The notes under the pieces are model-generated. The model was not told the DNA's origin and did not search any database. It worked only from the letters and a program-made list of their open reading frames with translations. Source: an uncultured Eubacterium sp. (GTDB taxonomy: Bacteria; Bacillota; Clostridia; Oscillospirales; Acutalibacteraceae). From it: a DNA stretch of 64,000 nucleotides. The DNA lies in the NCBI GenBank assembly GCA_910583925.1, contig CAJTZJ010000001.1:211511-275510 (forward strand), read 5' to 3'. Of this stretch, positions 63,896-64,000 are shown in pieces. Each line of letters starts with the position of its first letter. Position 1 is the stretch's first letter. The translations under genes and the position numbers were made by a program.

Positions 63896-64000
63896 TTGAA
63901 AAAATTTTCCTTCATTTTAGCTTTATTTCTTTTAATTCCGACAGTTACTTATGGGGCCGACTGCAGTGCAGCCTCGGCAATCGTTATTGATGGCTTAACA
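63896..64000 (+). CDS. D-alanyl-D-alanine carboxypeptidase-like (S11), 3'-partial
   Basis: A TTG at 63896 (or at 63893) opens a frame that reaches the right edge of the window, 35 residues visible. It has a signal peptide (KKFSFILALFLLIPTVTYGA) and then SAASAIVIDGLT, which resembles the first strand of S11 D,D-carboxypeptidases (A-x-x-x-x-x-D-x-x-T-G). A dacF/dacB-type gene commonly follows ytfJ in Clostridia. The call rests on a short stretch and gene order. Confidence 0.65.
   Translation, partial: MKKFSFILALFLLIPTVTYGADCSAASAIVIDGLT

Overview
The window is a stretch of chromosome from a low-GC, Gram-positive, probably spore-forming member of the Clostridia. The gene content and order fit a gut Oscillospiraceae/Ruminococcaceae-type organism, but no species can be named from the sequence alone. 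The reasons are: AT-rich coding with strong AGGAGG-type ribosome binding sites; the Firmicutes order ecfA1-ecfA2-ecfT-truA; scpA-scpB-ytfI-ytfJ-dac with a spore-associated ytfJ; LPXTG-like surface anchoring with a class B sortase; and Firmicutes-type prophage debris.

Region by region. (1) 1-21.6 kb is a surface module. The 3' part of a giant adhesin gene (more than 6,085 codons visible, 5' end outside the window) ends in about 15 SdrD_B-like repeats and a membrane anchor. It is followed by a membrane-tethered oligopeptide-binding-like protein, a class B sortase and a membrane acyltransferase. (2) 21.6-23.8 kb, minus strand: a cation diffusion facilitator and a LytTR regulator/DUF3021 pair. 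(3) 24.0-36.5 kb is a long housekeeping run: ruvC-ruvA-ruvB, glmM, an rRNA-methyltransferase-like gene, the ECF transporter core ecfA1-ecfA2-ecfT, truA, a DUF5711-like protein, a CvpA-like protein, pgsA and a ClpE-type unfoldase. (4) 36.5-37.2 kb is a tRNA cluster (Gly, Arg, His, Gln, Lys) behind a consensus promoter. The tRNA-Arg 3' end is duplicated 129 bp downstream. (5) 37.2-42.1 kb is a decayed accessory island: a frameshifted MucBP protein, a small membrane protein, a YgjP-like metallopeptidase, another membrane protein, a 5'-truncated phage MuF protein carrying a GNAT-like C-terminal domain with a small partner gene, and a truncated phage scaffold gene. (6) 42.2-53.5 kb is nucleobase and amino-acid uptake and salvage: upp-uraA, putP, a Mbeg1-like hydrolase (minus strand), then xpt, a BMP-family nucleoside ABC transporter and hpt. 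(7) 53.5-54.8 kb, minus strand: an ECF sigma factor and its probable anti-sigma factor. (8) 55.0-64 kb: a lipoprotein with a two-component system, then a DUF1385 protein, prmC, an M50 protease, scpA, scpB, a DUF2953 protein, ytfJ and the start of a D,D-carboxypeptidase.

How the genes work together. The left module looks like a sortase-anchored giant stalk with a dedicated sortase and an unexplained solute-binding-like partner in the same transcription unit. The salvage block couples uptake of uracil and purine nucleosides to phosphoribosyltransferases. The tRNA cluster is the likely historic entry point for mobile DNA: the tRNA-Arg 3' end duplication and the phage head-module fragments (MuF then scaffold, in normal phage order) fit an element that entered and was later largely deleted. 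The most promising items for a second look are the MuF-GNAT protein with its small downstream neighbour, the adhesin/binding-protein/sortase operon with its two strong hairpins, the tRNA-Arg duplication, the palindrome over the promoter of the lipoprotein/two-component operon, and the structured leader before ytfJ.
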